A DNA stretch of 64,000 nt from Bacteroidia bacterium (GCA_016788165.1 JAEUTH010000025.1:25037-89036); one strand, 5' to 3'; shown: positions 52,070 through 61,879, counted from the first letter of the stretch. The notes: generated by a model not told the origin, from the letters alone. A program made the numbers and translations.

Positions 52070-54127
52070 TTATTGAAGTCTTTTTTTAAACCGGCACTTG
52101 CCTTCTTCTAAAAAAGTATTGTAGGTTTCGGTATCGGTAAAGCCAATGGGGTTTGCCAGCAAATTACCGTTATGATCAACTAAAACATAATATGGTTGTG
52201 AGTTTTTATTATAAATGCTGGCTTCTAAATCGCTCCATTTATTACCCACGGTTTTCATTTTTTTGCCTGAAAACTTAGATACGATCTGTTCGTTTTCGGG
52301 CAAGGATTTTTTGTCATCTACGTACAAGGAAATTATTACAAAATCTTCGCGCAATTGTTTTAAAATTTTGGGCTGGCTCCAAACATTATCTTCCATACGC
52401 CTGCAGTTTACACAGTTCCAACCTGTAAAATCAATCATGATGGGTTTGTTTTGCGCACGTGCATAAGCTACACCTTCATCAAGGTCGTGAAAACAGGTTA
52501 AATTATGTGGACATTCATTATGAGAGGTTACCCATTCTTTATAAAACTCGGGTGGAGGAAACCCACTTATTAATCGTAAAGGTGCGCCCCAAAGACCCGG
52601 CACCAGATAAACCGTAAATGATAAAAATAGGATGCCGAAAATTAGTCTGCCCGTTGATGTGTATTTGGTTTCACTATCGTGTGAGAAACGTAACTTACCT
52701 AATAAGTAAATGCCGCATAACCCGAAAATGATAATCCAAAGGGCAATAAAAATTTCGCGCTTTAAAAAATCCCAGTGGTAAGCTAAATCAACATTCGATA
52801 AAAATTTAAGTGCCAGGGCTAGTTCTAAAAACCCCAAAACTACTTTAACTGTATTGAGCCAGCCACCTGATTTTGGTAAGGTATTAAGCCATCCCGGAAA
52901 AGCGGCAAACAATGCAAAGGGTAGGGCTAATGCAAATGAAAAACCAAACATGCCAATTGCAGGCCCCAAATACCCACCGCGCGATGCTGTTACCAGCAAC
53001 GACCCAATAATAGGCCCGGTACAACTAAACGATACCAATGCCAAAGTAAAGGCCATAAAAAAGATGCCAACCAAACCGCCTTGTTCGCTTTTTTGGTCGG
53101 CTTTGTTTACCCATGAACTGGGTAAAACTATTTCGAATGCACCAAAAAATGATAGTGCAAATATTACGAACACTACAAAAAATATCATGTTCATATAACC
53201 ATTGCTTGCCAAATCGTTTAATGCATCAGAACCAAATAAAATGGTGATTAATAGCCCCAGCAAAACATAAATTACAATAATGCTTAATGCATAAATAAAT
53301 GCGTTGCGTAAGCCGGTAGCTCTTGTGGGGCTTCTTTTTGTGAAAAAGCTTACCGTTAAAGGAATCATCGGAAACACGCAGGGTGTAAGCAGTGCCAAAA
53401 ACCCACCTATAAACGCCAGCCAAAAAGTAGCCCAAAGAGTGGTAGTTTCATCGGCTGCTTTGGTGTTGCCACATTCAGGTTCTAAAATAGATGCATCGTT
53501 TTTTAAAGTAAAATTAGCAGCAAAGTTTGCTTGCGTGGTTGGTGTTTGATTGCTTACTTGGGTACTACCGCTATCAACCGGTTGTTGCGTTGAAGCCGTA
53601 TCAATAACCGGTGAAGCCGGTGCTACATCACTTTTCGAATCGTTGGTTGCATGGGCGTTTATTTTAAAAACGGCATCAACATCGGTTGGAGCCAGACAGC
53701 CTTCGTCATTGCAGGCTTGGTGTGTAGCCATGCCTGTAATTTGAAATGGCTTGTCGGTTTTAATTTTTATTTTTTGACGAAACGTGGCTTCTTTTTCAAA
53801 ATATTTAAGTGTTACTTTTTCTGACTCTTCATAATGCTCTTTAGCTTTTGGTTCGGTTACTTTGCCAACCAATTCGTAGTTTGCTGTTTTATCAAATTTA
53901 AACTCTAAAGGCAATCCAATGCCGCCCACATTACTTTGTGAGTATATATGATAGGGCGGATCTATTTTTGCTTTTAAAACTAATGTTGCTTCGGATGCGT
54001 TAACCTGTTCAACACTAAAACTCCAATGTATTGGCTCTACAATTTGTGCATTGGCATAGGTACACCAAAGCATTAAAGTTAAAGGAGCGAGGATGTTTAT
54101 TAAATATTTTTTCAATCGTAAAATCAT
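52070..54127 (-). CDS. dsbD: Thiol:disulfide interchange protein DsbD
   Basis: Passes electrons from cytoplasmic thioredoxin across the inner membrane to reduce periplasmic proteins. The 685 residues hold a signal peptide, an N-terminal immunoglobulin-like domain with the cysteine pair in CNDEGCLAP, a linker rich in Thr/Pro/Gln, about eight membrane helices with the redox cysteines in LLTPCVFPMIP and SFSCTGPIIGSL, and a C-terminal thioredoxin domain with WNCVNC (about residue 575). All three redox pairs are present. It sits between korB and a T9SS cargo gene on the same strand. A link to folding of the many cysteine-bearing secreted proteins is possible but inferred. Confidence 0.93.
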   Translation of the reverse strand: MILRLKKYLINILAPLTLMLWCTYANAQIVEPIHWSFSVEQVNASEATLVLKAKIDPPYHIYSQSNVGGIGLPLEFKFDKTANYELVGKVTEPKAKEHYEESEKVTLKYFEKEATFRQKIKIKTDKPFQITGMATHQACNDEGCLAPTDVDAVFKINAHATNDSKSDVAPASPVIDTASTQQPVDSGSTQVSNQTPTTQANFAANFTLKNDASILEPECGNTKAADETTTLWATFWLAFIGGFLALLTPCVFPMIPLTVSFFTKRSPTRATGLRNAFIYALSIIVIYVLLGLLITILFGSDALNDLASNGYMNMIFFVVFVIFALSFFGAFEIVLPSSWVNKADQKSEQGGLVGIFFMAFTLALVSFSCTGPIIGSLLVTASRGGYLGPAIGMFGFSFALALPFALFAAFPGWLNTLPKSGGWLNTVKVVLGFLELALALKFLSNVDLAYHWDFLKREIFIALWIIIFGLCGIYLLGKLRFSHDSETKYTSTGRLIFGILFLSFTVYLVPGLWGAPLRLISGFPPPEFYKEWVTSHNECPHNLTCFHDLDEGVAYARAQNKPIMIDFTGWNCVNCRRMEDNVWSQPKILKQLREDFVIISLYVDDKKSLPENEQIVSKFSGKKMKTVGNKWSDLEASIYNKNSQPYYVLVDHNGNLLANPIGFTDTETYNTFLEEGKCRFKKRLQ

Positions 54128-54188
54128 TAAATCAACTTCAGTTGCCGCTGTTGAGCATGGTATGTATAAATAAATATGGTTGGATAGT

Positions 54189-55220
54189 TTAAACTATTTC
54201 CCAGGTATCGCGGCCACGTAAAAGTGCATCTAAACTTCCTTGTCCTTTTTTAGCAATTAAATCTGCAACTTGTTGATTCATTCCATCTTCGTAACAGGCT
54301 CTGTTTTCTGTATAAAAAACACCAAACGGGCGAGGAAAATGATCGGCTTTCGATGGGTCGTCAAAGAAACGTGCTAATATTCCGGCTTTAACTCTGTCGG
54401 TTTCATCGTGTATCCACAAATCGTTGGCCGAGGTGTTTACCAGTTCTACTATAACAGGCTTAAATCCATCTAGCTTAATACCTTTTTCGGCATTGGCGCC
54501 ATAAATAAGTGGCTTGCCATTTTCAATCATCAACGTTTCTTGTTTTTTACTGCTTTTTTCAGTAAAAATTTCGAAAGCTCCATCGTTAAACACATTGCAG
54601 TTTTGATAAATTTCTAAAAAGGAAGTGCCTTTGTGTGCGTTAGCTCTCCTAAGCATATCTTTTAAATGAACCGGGTCGCGATCCATACTTCGGGCAATAA
54701 AAGTTCCGTCTGCTCCCATGGCTAATGCAGCCGGGTTAAAGGGATGATCAACAGAGCCATAGGGCGATGATTTGGTAATTTTACCTTCTTCCGAAGTTGG
54801 TGAGTACTGACCTTTGGTGAGGCCATAAATTTGATTGTTAAAAAGCAAAACGTTTACATCAAAGTTTCTGCGCAGCAGATGTATAAAGTGGTTGCCGCCA
54901 ATAGAAGTTGCATCACCATCACCGGTTACAATCCAAACACTTAAATCGGGGCGGGTTGCTTTTAAACCGCTTGCAATTGCTGTGGCACGTCCATGTATGC
55001 TATGCATACCATAAGTTTCCATATAGTATGGGAAGCGCGATGAGCAGCCGATGCCCGATATAAAAACAATTTGTTCGCGTGGTAAACCTAATTCAGGCAG
55101 TACGGTTTGCACTTGTTTTAATATACTGTAGTCGCCACAACCGGGGCACCAACGCACATCCTGATCGGTAACTAAATCCTTTGAAGTAAGTGGTGCAGGT
55201 ATTGACATAATATCGCTCAT
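54189..55220 (-). CDS. korB: 2-Oxoacid:ferredoxin oxidoreductase, beta subunit
   Basis: The 343-residue beta subunit carries thiamine diphosphate and an Fe-S cluster for CoA-dependent oxidation of 2-oxoglutarate or a similar 2-oxoacid with ferredoxin. Visible are WCPGCGDY (C25, C28), SGIGCSSRFPYY, the thiamine motif VTGDGDATSIGG ending near LLFNNQIYGLTKGQYSP, and a later cysteine in QNCNVF. Length and blocks fit KorB. The alpha subunit gene, normally just upstream, is not in this window: the upstream neighbour is a barrel protein. Substrate preference cannot be read. The start at 55220 (MSDIMSIPAP) was chosen over an ATG 33 bases before. Confidence 0.9.
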   Translation of the reverse strand: MSDIMSIPAPLTSKDLVTDQDVRWCPGCGDYSILKQVQTVLPELGLPREQIVFISGIGCSSRFPYYMETYGMHSIHGRATAIASGLKATRPDLSVWIVTGDGDATSIGGNHFIHLLRRNFDVNVLLFNNQIYGLTKGQYSPTSEEGKITKSSPYGSVDHPFNPAALAMGADGTFIARSMDRDPVHLKDMLRRANAHKGTSFLEIYQNCNVFNDGAFEIFTEKSSKKQETLMIENGKPLIYGANAEKGIKLDGFKPVIVELVNTSANDLWIHDETDRVKAGILARFFDDPSKADHFPRPFGVFYTENRACYEDGMNQQVADLIAKKGQGSLDALLRGRDTWEIV

Positions 55221-55275
55221 AGTTCTAATTTTTTTTTGGGGTGAAATATGCATTACTATATGCTTGCAATTTTAA

Positions 55276-55283
55276 CAAACTTA
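55276..55283 (-). promoter_or_regulatory. Candidate -7 element for korB
   Basis: On the minus strand the bases read TAAGTTTG, fitting TAnnTTTG and giving a leader of about 50 bases. The -33 element is not convincing, so this is weak. Confidence 0.3.
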
Positions 55284-55310
55284 ATTGATTGAGCAAGGTT
55301 TTAAAACCTA

Positions 55311-58300
55311 TTAAAAATCAAGACTTAGCGAAAAATTAAATAGTGGTTTGGCGCTGTATTCATTATCGGCAAAGCTCCAGGCCCAATCGGCACGCATATA
55401 GTAGCCTAACAAACGCGAGTGTAAACCAAATCCATAGCCCATTACAATGGGGTCGGTGTTTTTATTTACGGTAATGGTTAGCGGGCCTTGGGTAATTATA
55501 TCTAAATTCAGATTATTATCTTTCGAATAGGGCGAAGTACTGGTCCATGCAGTGCCTGCATCAAAAAAGGGTACAATCATAAAGTTTCTGATAAAATCGC
55601 TGCGTATAGGTGCTTGCGAAAAATATTGGAATACCGGCACACGCAATTCGCTGTTAATAAGCACAAAGCTATTGCCGTTTCTGATGTTTTGTTTAAAACC
55701 ACGCATGTTGGTAGCTACTGCCTGAAAGGCATAATTTTGACTTTCGTCAACCCGGATGGTTGGGTCAAAGTTATTGGAAGGTGCCAATGCATTATCAACC
55801 GAACCGAGGTAGTATATAAGTTTTAAATCGCCCATGGATGTGCTTGCTGCCAAACGGTTGGCCCAAATAATTTGGCGCGATATGCGTGTGTAATGTCTGT
55901 AATCAATACCTGCAACGCCTAAAAAAGTTTCCAACTCGTCAACCTGATTAAAGGCTTCGGCAAATATTTTACAGCGTGTACCCTGCAATAAATTTACACC
56001 CCGGTTTATGGTGTTGTCAAATACATATTCTAGTTTGGCTGTGCCCCAATACAAATATTCGTTTGGAAATTGCAGGGTAGGCTGGTCAACGCTTCGTACC
56101 ACACCACGGTCGGCCCTGAAACCAAAGCTGCCTCGTAAACTGGAAACGTCATTAAACGGATACTTAATTTTATAGCGCAGCTCTTGGGTTAAAATTTTAA
56201 TGGGTGCATAGCCAATAAAGTCTTCGCGAGCTTGACGATAAAACGACCAGGTTTTGTCGAAACGATGACGCAGGTTTTCATAACTCACGTAAAACTCATT
56301 GCTGTTTAAATTACCCGAAACCCGCATGCCTCCAATTAACTTATAGTCTTCCATCAGTTCATTTATACCTACTAAAAACAAGCCGTTTAAGCCGGGGCCA
56401 AAATAAAATTCGCTACCGCCAGTATATGCCTGATAGGTTGGATTAAGCAAATTGTTATCCAACTGTGTTACAAAATAGCTCATGTTAAACGATAAATCGT
56501 AATTGCGTTGCTTGGGTAAGCGGTAGGGTATAACACTGTCGTTATTTACGGTTTTAATTACTGTTTGCGTACCGGGTAAAATACCGAATGGGATTTGTTG
56601 CGCTGCTGTATCGGCAGTAGGGTTGTTGTTAGTTGTTTTACCGGGTTTCGATTTAAATTCGCTTTGATAATAAAAGGGCGTTAAATCGGTTGCAGCAGTA
56701 TCAGCAGGTGTAGCTGTTTTTATAACCGGTACAAAAGCAACAGTAGGTTGTTGCGATTCGGTAAATACTTCGTTGGTAGTTGCTAATAATGATGGTGGTA
56801 ACGGATTTACAACAATTTGATATTTACCGTTTTTAATAAATTTTTCGGCATACCAGTTATGCTTGTAGCTAACATCATGTTGTAAAATACTGCGTGCATA
56901 GTTTGTTTGATTAAACTGTCGAACTATAAAACGGTAATGTTCTGTAGTATCAACAAAACTAATAGTGCTATCTACAGTAGCCAGCATACGGTTTCGAACG
57001 CCAAAAGCATCAGATAAAAAAACATAGCGTCCGCTATCCGATTCCATAGGTTGGTGTTCGCTAATTGCAGGTGTTTTTGTTATACGCGCCAATATGTTAC
57101 TGCGCGTTGCATAATCATATAAAAACACATCGCTGTTTTTTTGTGCATCTGTATAAAAGTCGCCAATGCCAATGGTATCATTACTTCTGTTACTGGTAAA
57201 AATAATGCGCTGCATATTATTGGTAAAGTGCGGCTCACTATCATCGTATAGGTCCTTAGTTATCTGTGTTGCAGCCCTTGCTCTGATATTCCAAATAAAA
57301 ATATCCGATTGTCCTTTTTGTGTTGCACTCATTACCAAACTTTGGCCATCATCGGCATAACTAAAATCGTTTACTTTTTCGAAATAAAGTAATTTACTGT
57401 TGTCGGTTTTACGTCCTTTTAATTGATAATTGCTTAGCCATAAATTGCCTTTCCATTCCTTAATATAGGTTACTGATTTGCCGGTAGGATGCCATGCCAC
57501 AACCGGAAACGATACATCGGTTTCTTGCACCAAACTGCGGTAACCTCCTTTAGCTATACGCTTGCGTTTTTTTGTTTTTATATCGTACAAATAAACTTTG
57601 TACTTGCCCATTTCATTGGTTACATAGCTAATCTTTTTGCCATCGGGCGATAGTTTTACCTGATTAATAAACACACCATTTTTTGACTTAATGGTTAGTG
57701 GCTTGCCCGTAGTTGTTTGCTTTCCATTATCGTTATTAAGATATCGTTTTTCGTAAAAAATACGCCAGGCATTAGTGGTTTGTTTAAGGGTTGCTCCAAT
57801 TACAAAATTAAATCCGCTTTCGATGTTTCGGTTTAAGCGTGTCATGTAAAGCATATTGGCAATAGATGCACTGCCATATACTTTATCAACAAAGTTCCAC
57901 ATGCTTTGGCCTGCAAAAGCGGCATCGGTAGTGGCCAAACTATTAAGCTTTTTATATTTCCCTGATAGTATGCCATCGCGCATGCGGTTTTCGTCATCGG
58001 TAGTCCAGCCTTTAGCTACCCACATTGACAAACCACTTATATACCAATCGGGGATATTTAAAAGTATAGAACTTTGTAAACGGTCTTTAACGCTGCCACC
58101 ATACATAAGTTGTTCAAACAATACGCGTGCAATACCGGCTCTGATTTGCTGGCGGAAATGCGCATGGTTGCCATCAAAATAAATTAAAATTTTATTGCCA
58201 AAAATGCGTGTAATGCCGCCTGTATTATTTAGTTGTGTTTCAGCTTCTAAACCTAAATTGGTTTGCTTTAAGTCGCTCAGTTTATTAAATATAATAAACT

Positions 58301-58565
58301 GTAAACGATCATCGGTTTGGTAATCGAACAGTTTTTCTATTTCACCAATTTCAGCATCGGCTGTACGTCCGGTGTATTCGGCTAACTCGCGCCCGCCTTT
58401 ATAAAAAAAAGTATCGAACTTTTTAAACTGAAAAAACTGCCATTCAAAGGCCTGATACTGGACACGGTTTTTACCGAAACTCATTTGCGTGCCGTTGTAA
58501 AACTGCGCTTGTATATTAAACGACCCAACCATTAAAAACAGCAAAGCAATGCGCAAACGTAACAT
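55311..58565 (-). CDS. TolB-like propeller protein with C-terminal outer-membrane barrel
   Basis: The 1,084 residues have a signal peptide (ALLFLMVGSFNIQAQ), an alpha/beta segment (about 25-270) resembling MA-clan peptidases but with no HEXXH site (PDWYISGLSMWVAKGW instead), and then WD40/PD40-type blades (KLSPDGKKISYVTNEMGKY, VVAWHPTGKSVTYIKEW, FSYADDGQSLVMSATQKG, FTNNMQRIIFTSNRSND). A low-complexity linker (about 600-690) and a barrel-like C-terminus follow (GSFGFRADRGVV, FMIVPFFDAGTAWTS, GYGFGLHSRLLGYYMRADWAW), ending in phenylalanine as barrel proteins do. This suggests an outer-membrane protein with a periplasmic propeller. Its job is unknown. An ATG four codons upstream is an alternative start. 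Confidence 0.78.
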   Translation of the reverse strand: MLRLRIALLFLMVGSFNIQAQFYNGTQMSFGKNRVQYQAFEWQFFQFKKFDTFFYKGGRELAEYTGRTADAEIGEIEKLFDYQTDDRLQFIIFNKLSDLKQTNLGLEAETQLNNTGGITRIFGNKILIYFDGNHAHFRQQIRAGIARVLFEQLMYGGSVKDRLQSSILLNIPDWYISGLSMWVAKGWTTDDENRMRDGILSGKYKKLNSLATTDAAFAGQSMWNFVDKVYGSASIANMLYMTRLNRNIESGFNFVIGATLKQTTNAWRIFYEKRYLNNDNGKQTTTGKPLTIKSKNGVFINQVKLSPDGKKISYVTNEMGKYKVYLYDIKTKKRKRIAKGGYRSLVQETDVSFPVVAWHPTGKSVTYIKEWKGNLWLSNYQLKGRKTDNSKLLYFEKVNDFSYADDGQSLVMSATQKGQSDIFIWNIRARAATQITKDLYDDSEPHFTNNMQRIIFTSNRSNDTIGIGDFYTDAQKNSDVFLYDYATRSNILARITKTPAISEHQPMESDSGRYVFLSDAFGVRNRMLATVDSTISFVDTTEHYRFIVRQFNQTNYARSILQHDVSYKHNWYAEKFIKNGKYQIVVNPLPPSLLATTNEVFTESQQPTVAFVPVIKTATPADTAATDLTPFYYQSEFKSKPGKTTNNNPTADTAAQQIPFGILPGTQTVIKTVNNDSVIPYRLPKQRNYDLSFNMSYFVTQLDNNLLNPTYQAYTGGSEFYFGPGLNGLFLVGINELMEDYKLIGGMRVSGNLNSNEFYVSYENLRHRFDKTWSFYRQAREDFIGYAPIKILTQELRYKIKYPFNDVSSLRGSFGFRADRGVVRSVDQPTLQFPNEYLYWGTAKLEYVFDNTINRGVNLLQGTRCKIFAEAFNQVDELETFLGVAGIDYRHYTRISRQIIWANRLAASTSMGDLKLIYYLGSVDNALAPSNNFDPTIRVDESQNYAFQAVATNMRGFKQNIRNGNSFVLINSELRVPVFQYFSQAPIRSDFIRNFMIVPFFDAGTAWTSTSPYSKDNNLNLDIITQGPLTITVNKNTDPIVMGYGFGLHSRLLGYYMRADWAWSFADNEYSAKPLFNFSLSLDF

Positions 58566-58806
58566 ATAGGCTAACAACGTAAATTCAGTATGATTATGGC
58601 GAAAGTAGCTAAATATTAATAGGGTACTTATTCAAAATAAAAAATTGCATTGTTATGAAATTTAGTTTTTTGAGCCGCACTTAAGCTTTAAATGTGCATG
58701 GTGTTTAACAACGGTAATCAAATGCCCAATTACAAATAAGCAGATTGTTTTTTTATTAGATAAAACGAACCATATTGCAGGTAAAGATTTTTATTTTATT
58801 CGGTTT
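58566..58806. other. Divergent intergenic region
   Basis: 241 AT-rich bases between the barrel protein gene and the ABC importer operon. I see no exact TAnnTTTG element in either direction, no hairpin of note and no small gene. Promoters for both neighbours must lie here. Confidence 0.4.
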
Positions 58807-59760
58807 ATGAATCGGTTCACCCAAATATTAAGTATTGTGTTTTTATTGTATTTGGGCGCTTGCCAAAACACTAAAAACAATTTACCACGCATTGCATTTT
58901 TAGATTATGTTGATGATGCTACACTGGCACAAGCGCGAATGGGTTTTAAAGACGCATTGTTACAAAAGGGATTTGTTGCCGACAGTAATTATGTATTTGA
59001 TTATTTGAATGCACAAGGCGATCAGCCAACATTGGTGCAGGCTTGCCAGCAATTGCTTAGCAAACAACCACTATGCATTGCTACTTGCCCAACCTTAGCT
59101 ACCATTACTGCAGTTCAAAACACCACTACAGTACCTGTTATAATGATGGTATCGCCCGAGCCTAAAAATGCAGGCCTTGTTGGTGCCAATGGCTTGCCAC
59201 CTAACGTAGGCGGGGTTTATGAAACATTGAGTTATATAGACACATCAGTTCTGATAATTAAAACGTTAATGCCTTCGGTTAAAATTTTAGGTTTAATGTA
59301 TAATGCAGCCGAACCACAATCGGTAAATGCATTGGAAGTAATAAAGTTAGCCTGCCAACGCTATAACCTTCAATTGGAAGCTTTGCCTGTTAGTAATAGC
59401 AGCGAAGCACAAATGGTAACCCAGGCTTTATTGCAACGCAACATAGACGTATTTTTTGCTATGCCCGATAATATTTTGTTTCAGACATTCGAAACCGTTG
59501 CCGAAAGTTGTAATAAAAAAAATGTACCCATTTTTACCAGCGAGGCAGGTTTGGTAAGCAGAGGTGCTGTGGCTGCTTATGGTGCAGATATGTATGCATG
59601 GGGTTTTCAGGCAGGCCAGCAAGCTGTTGCATTGCTGCTTGATAATAAAATACAGCTTAAACCGGAAGTGGTTAAGTTGCGTAAACGCATTTATAATGTA
59701 AAGCAAGCAGCTAAATTTGGAATAACGCCCGATACAAATTTTGAAGCTTTGAAACATTAA
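58807..59760 (+). CDS. ABC importer substrate-binding lipoprotein, TrpX-like
   Basis: The 317 residues begin with a lipobox (LGAC, C19) and continue with the ABC_sub_bind pattern of the TrpX family: PRIAFLDYVDDATLAQARMGF, LCIATCPTLATITAVQ, PVIMMVSPEPKNAGLV, LGLMYNAAEPQSVNAL, FFAMPDNILFQTFETV and AAYGADMYAWGFQAGQQA. It forms a two-lobed periplasmic binding domain tethered to a membrane. In streptococci the family is linked with tryptophan uptake, but members vary, so the ligand is open. The permease gene starts 4 bases after the stop and the ATPase gene follows, forming a full importer. Confidence 0.87.
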   Translation: MNRFTQILSIVFLLYLGACQNTKNNLPRIAFLDYVDDATLAQARMGFKDALLQKGFVADSNYVFDYLNAQGDQPTLVQACQQLLSKQPLCIATCPTLATITAVQNTTTVPVIMMVSPEPKNAGLVGANGLPPNVGGVYETLSYIDTSVLIIKTLMPSVKILGLMYNAAEPQSVNALEVIKLACQRYNLQLEALPVSNSSEAQMVTQALLQRNIDVFFAMPDNILFQTFETVAESCNKKNVPIFTSEAGLVSRGAVAAYGADMYAWGFQAGQQAVALLLDNKIQLKPEVVKLRKRIYNVKQAAKFGITPDTNFEALKH

Positions 59761-59764
59761 CGAC

Positions 59765-60634
59765 ATGGACTTTTTTATAACGGCCATTGCTCAGGGTTTA
59801 GCATTTATGCCATTGGCATTGGGAATTTTTTTGGCAATGCGAGTTTTAAACCTGCCCGATATAACCACCGATGGTAGTTTTACTATAGGTGCAGCAATTG
59901 TATCGTGGCTACTGGCTCAGGCATGGCATCCGGTGTTGGTTTTATTAATGGCCGGATGCTGCGGTGCTTTAGCTGGTGCCTGCACGGGTTTAATTCATAT
60001 AAAACTACGCATACATCCCATGTTAGCCGGAATTATTGTAATGACGGGGTTATACAGTGTAAATCTGATGATAATGGACAAGCCCAATGTACCCTTAATT
60101 GGAATGACGGGTTTGTTTGATTTTTGGAGCAGCAGCGATGTTTTTTTGCGTAAGCTTTTGGTGCTTTTAATTATTGCTGGGGTATTGATTTATTTTATGG
60201 ATAAGTTTTTGAAAACCGATTTAGGCATTGCCATGCGTGCATTAGGAAATAATGTAAACATGTTACGCGCTAATGGGGTTAACACCAACAGACTAACCAT
60301 ACTTGGTTTGGCAATTGCCAATGCATTAACAGCCTTAAGTGGCGCATTGTTAGCACAGTACCAGGGCTTTGCCGATATTAATATGGGAATAGGAATTGTT
60401 ATTGTGGGGTTAGCTGCTGTTATGTTAGGCGAGTCAATTTTTAATTTTATTGGATTAAACAAAATGACGCTGCAACTTTTAGCGGTGTTGGTGGGTGTGG
60501 TGTTGTTTCGATTATTAATTGGTTTTGCATTAACTATTGGCTTAAACCCAAATTATATAAAGGCTGTTACAGCCATTTTTATTTTACTGTTTGTTGGTAT
60601 GGCACAATTAAAAAGCAAGCCCGGCAGTGTATAA
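59765..60634 (+). CDS. ABC importer permease, TrpY-like
   Basis: A 289-residue inner-membrane protein with about eight hydrophobic segments. It has the BPD_transp_2 (branched-chain/ribose type) layout: FLAMRVLNLPDITTDGSFT near the N-terminus, GLIHIKLRIHPMLAGIIVM, the cytoplasmic coupling loop LGIAMRALGNNVNMLRANGVN, and IGIVIVGLAAVMLGESIF. The motif RVLNLPDITTDGSF is typical of the permeases paired with ABC_sub_bind proteins. It lies between the binding protein and the ATPase with gaps of a few bases, so all three are co-translated or nearly so. Confidence 0.88.
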   Translation: MDFFITAIAQGLAFMPLALGIFLAMRVLNLPDITTDGSFTIGAAIVSWLLAQAWHPVLVLLMAGCCGALAGACTGLIHIKLRIHPMLAGIIVMTGLYSVNLMIMDKPNVPLIGMTGLFDFWSSSDVFLRKLLVLLIIAGVLIYFMDKFLKTDLGIAMRALGNNVNMLRANGVNTNRLTILGLAIANALTALSGALLAQYQGFADINMGIGIVIVGLAAVMLGESIFNFIGLNKMTLQLLAVLVGVVLFRLLIGFALTIGLNPNYIKAVTAIFILLFVGMAQLKSKPGSV

Positions 60635-60652
60635 GTAAAATTGAAATTAAAG

Positions 60653-61399
60653 ATGATTGAACTTATTCAGGTAAGCAAAACGTTTAACAGTGCAACGCCC
60701 CAACAAATAGCGGCATTAAAACCTATAAATTTAAATTTGCCTGCTCAAAGTTTTACGGTTGTGGTAGGCAGTAATGGCTCAGGCAAATCAACGTTACTAA
60801 ATGCAATAGCCGGATCAATTGATGTAAAGGGCATGATAAAAATTGATGGGCAAGATGTTACTGCCCTGGCTGAATATGAGCGAAGCCGTTTAGTAGCGCG
60901 TTTGTTTCAAAATCCGTTAACTGGTACTGCTGCTGATTTAACCGTAATCGAAAATTTTAGATTGGCATACTTGCGTACACAAAGCAAGAAACCAACGGTG
61001 GGTATTAACGAAACATTTGTGGCTCAGGTTGCATCAAAAGTATCGATGTTAGAGCTTGGATTAGAAAACAAATTGCATCAAAAAATGGGCAGCCTCAGTG
61101 GCGGTCAGCGGCAAGCGCTTACCTTGGTAATGGCTGTAATGGCACCTTCGGCTATTTTATTAATGGACGAACCAACAGCAGCCCTCGACCCTAATGCTGC
61201 AAAAATTTTAATGCAAAGCGCACAGCAATTAATTGAAGCAAATAAACTAACAGCACTTATGGTTACCCATAACCTTAAAGATGCATATACTTATGGCAAT
61301 TGCATAATACAAATGCATGACGGCTATATGATAAAGCAGCTAAATCAAACTGAGAAACATGCCCTCAAGCCTGCAGATTTGTATAACTGGTTTATGTAA
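60653..61399 (+). CDS. ABC importer ATPase, TrpZ-like
   Basis: The 248 residues hold Walker A GSNGSGKST (39-47), the Q-loop in ARLFQNPLTGTAADLTV, signature LSGGQRQALTL, Walker B AILLMDEPTAALDP and the switch histidine in MVTHNLKDA. It would drive the TrpY-like permease. The segment FQNPLTGTAADLTVIENF is characteristic of ATPases in this importer group. A TTG 12 bases upstream is in frame, but the ATG at 60653 (MIELIQVSK) is the normal start and lies 18 bases after the permease stop. The gene is convergent with the small barrel protein gene, 9 bases apart. Confidence 0.9.
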   Translation: MIELIQVSKTFNSATPQQIAALKPINLNLPAQSFTVVVGSNGSGKSTLLNAIAGSIDVKGMIKIDGQDVTALAEYERSRLVARLFQNPLTGTAADLTVIENFRLAYLRTQSKKPTVGINETFVAQVASKVSMLELGLENKLHQKMGSLSGGQRQALTLVMAVMAPSAILLMDEPTAALDPNAAKILMQSAQQLIEANKLTALMVTHNLKDAYTYGNCIIQMHDGYMIKQLNQTEKHALKPADLYNWFM

Positions 61400-61408
61400 A
61401 AACTTGTT

Positions 61409-61879
61409 TTAATTAAACACGTATCGTACGTTAATGCCTGCCTGAAACCACAAGCCATCATCGCCTATTAAATTAACAATGGGGCGTACATCCAAACCCA
61501 CGGTTATGGGTGCATTTTCAAAGAGATATTCTAATCCAATAACGCCATCTAATCCTATAACGGCTTTGGTTCCGCTGCCTTCTTCATTAAATGGCGATTT
61601 GTTTTTATTCCAAAAACCAACATGGCCACCAACACCGTAATACCAGGCTAAACCCTTTACATCAAAATCGTGCTCACGTTGCCATTCATACAATGCAGTA
61701 GCATTTATTCCTTTGTAAAATGTAACAATACCTTCCACTGCATTTTTATCACTTACAAAGTGTTTCAAACTGATGCCGTTATCAACCCCAATGCGAACGC
61801 CTATACCGGTGTTATACATTTGTGCTTGTACTGTTGTTAGTATGCACCAGGTTAGCATACTCAATAAAATCTTTTTCAT
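61409..61879 (-). CDS. Small outer-membrane barrel-like protein
   Basis: The 156 residues have a signal peptide (KKILLSMLTWCILTTVQA) and then repeated amphipathic strands (YNTGIGVRIGVDNGISLKHF, AVEGIVTFYKGINATALYEW, GLAWYYGVGGHVGFWNK, AVIGLDGVIGLEYLFE, ITVGLDVRPIVNLIGD, WFQAGINVRYVF). This fits an eight-strand OmpA/OmpX-type barrel. Function is unknown. It stands alone between the importer operon and the last gene of the window. Confidence 0.78.
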   Translation of the reverse strand: MKKILLSMLTWCILTTVQAQMYNTGIGVRIGVDNGISLKHFVSDKNAVEGIVTFYKGINATALYEWQREHDFDVKGLAWYYGVGGHVGFWNKNKSPFNEEGSGTKAVIGLDGVIGLEYLFENAPITVGLDVRPIVNLIGDDGLWFQAGINVRYVFN

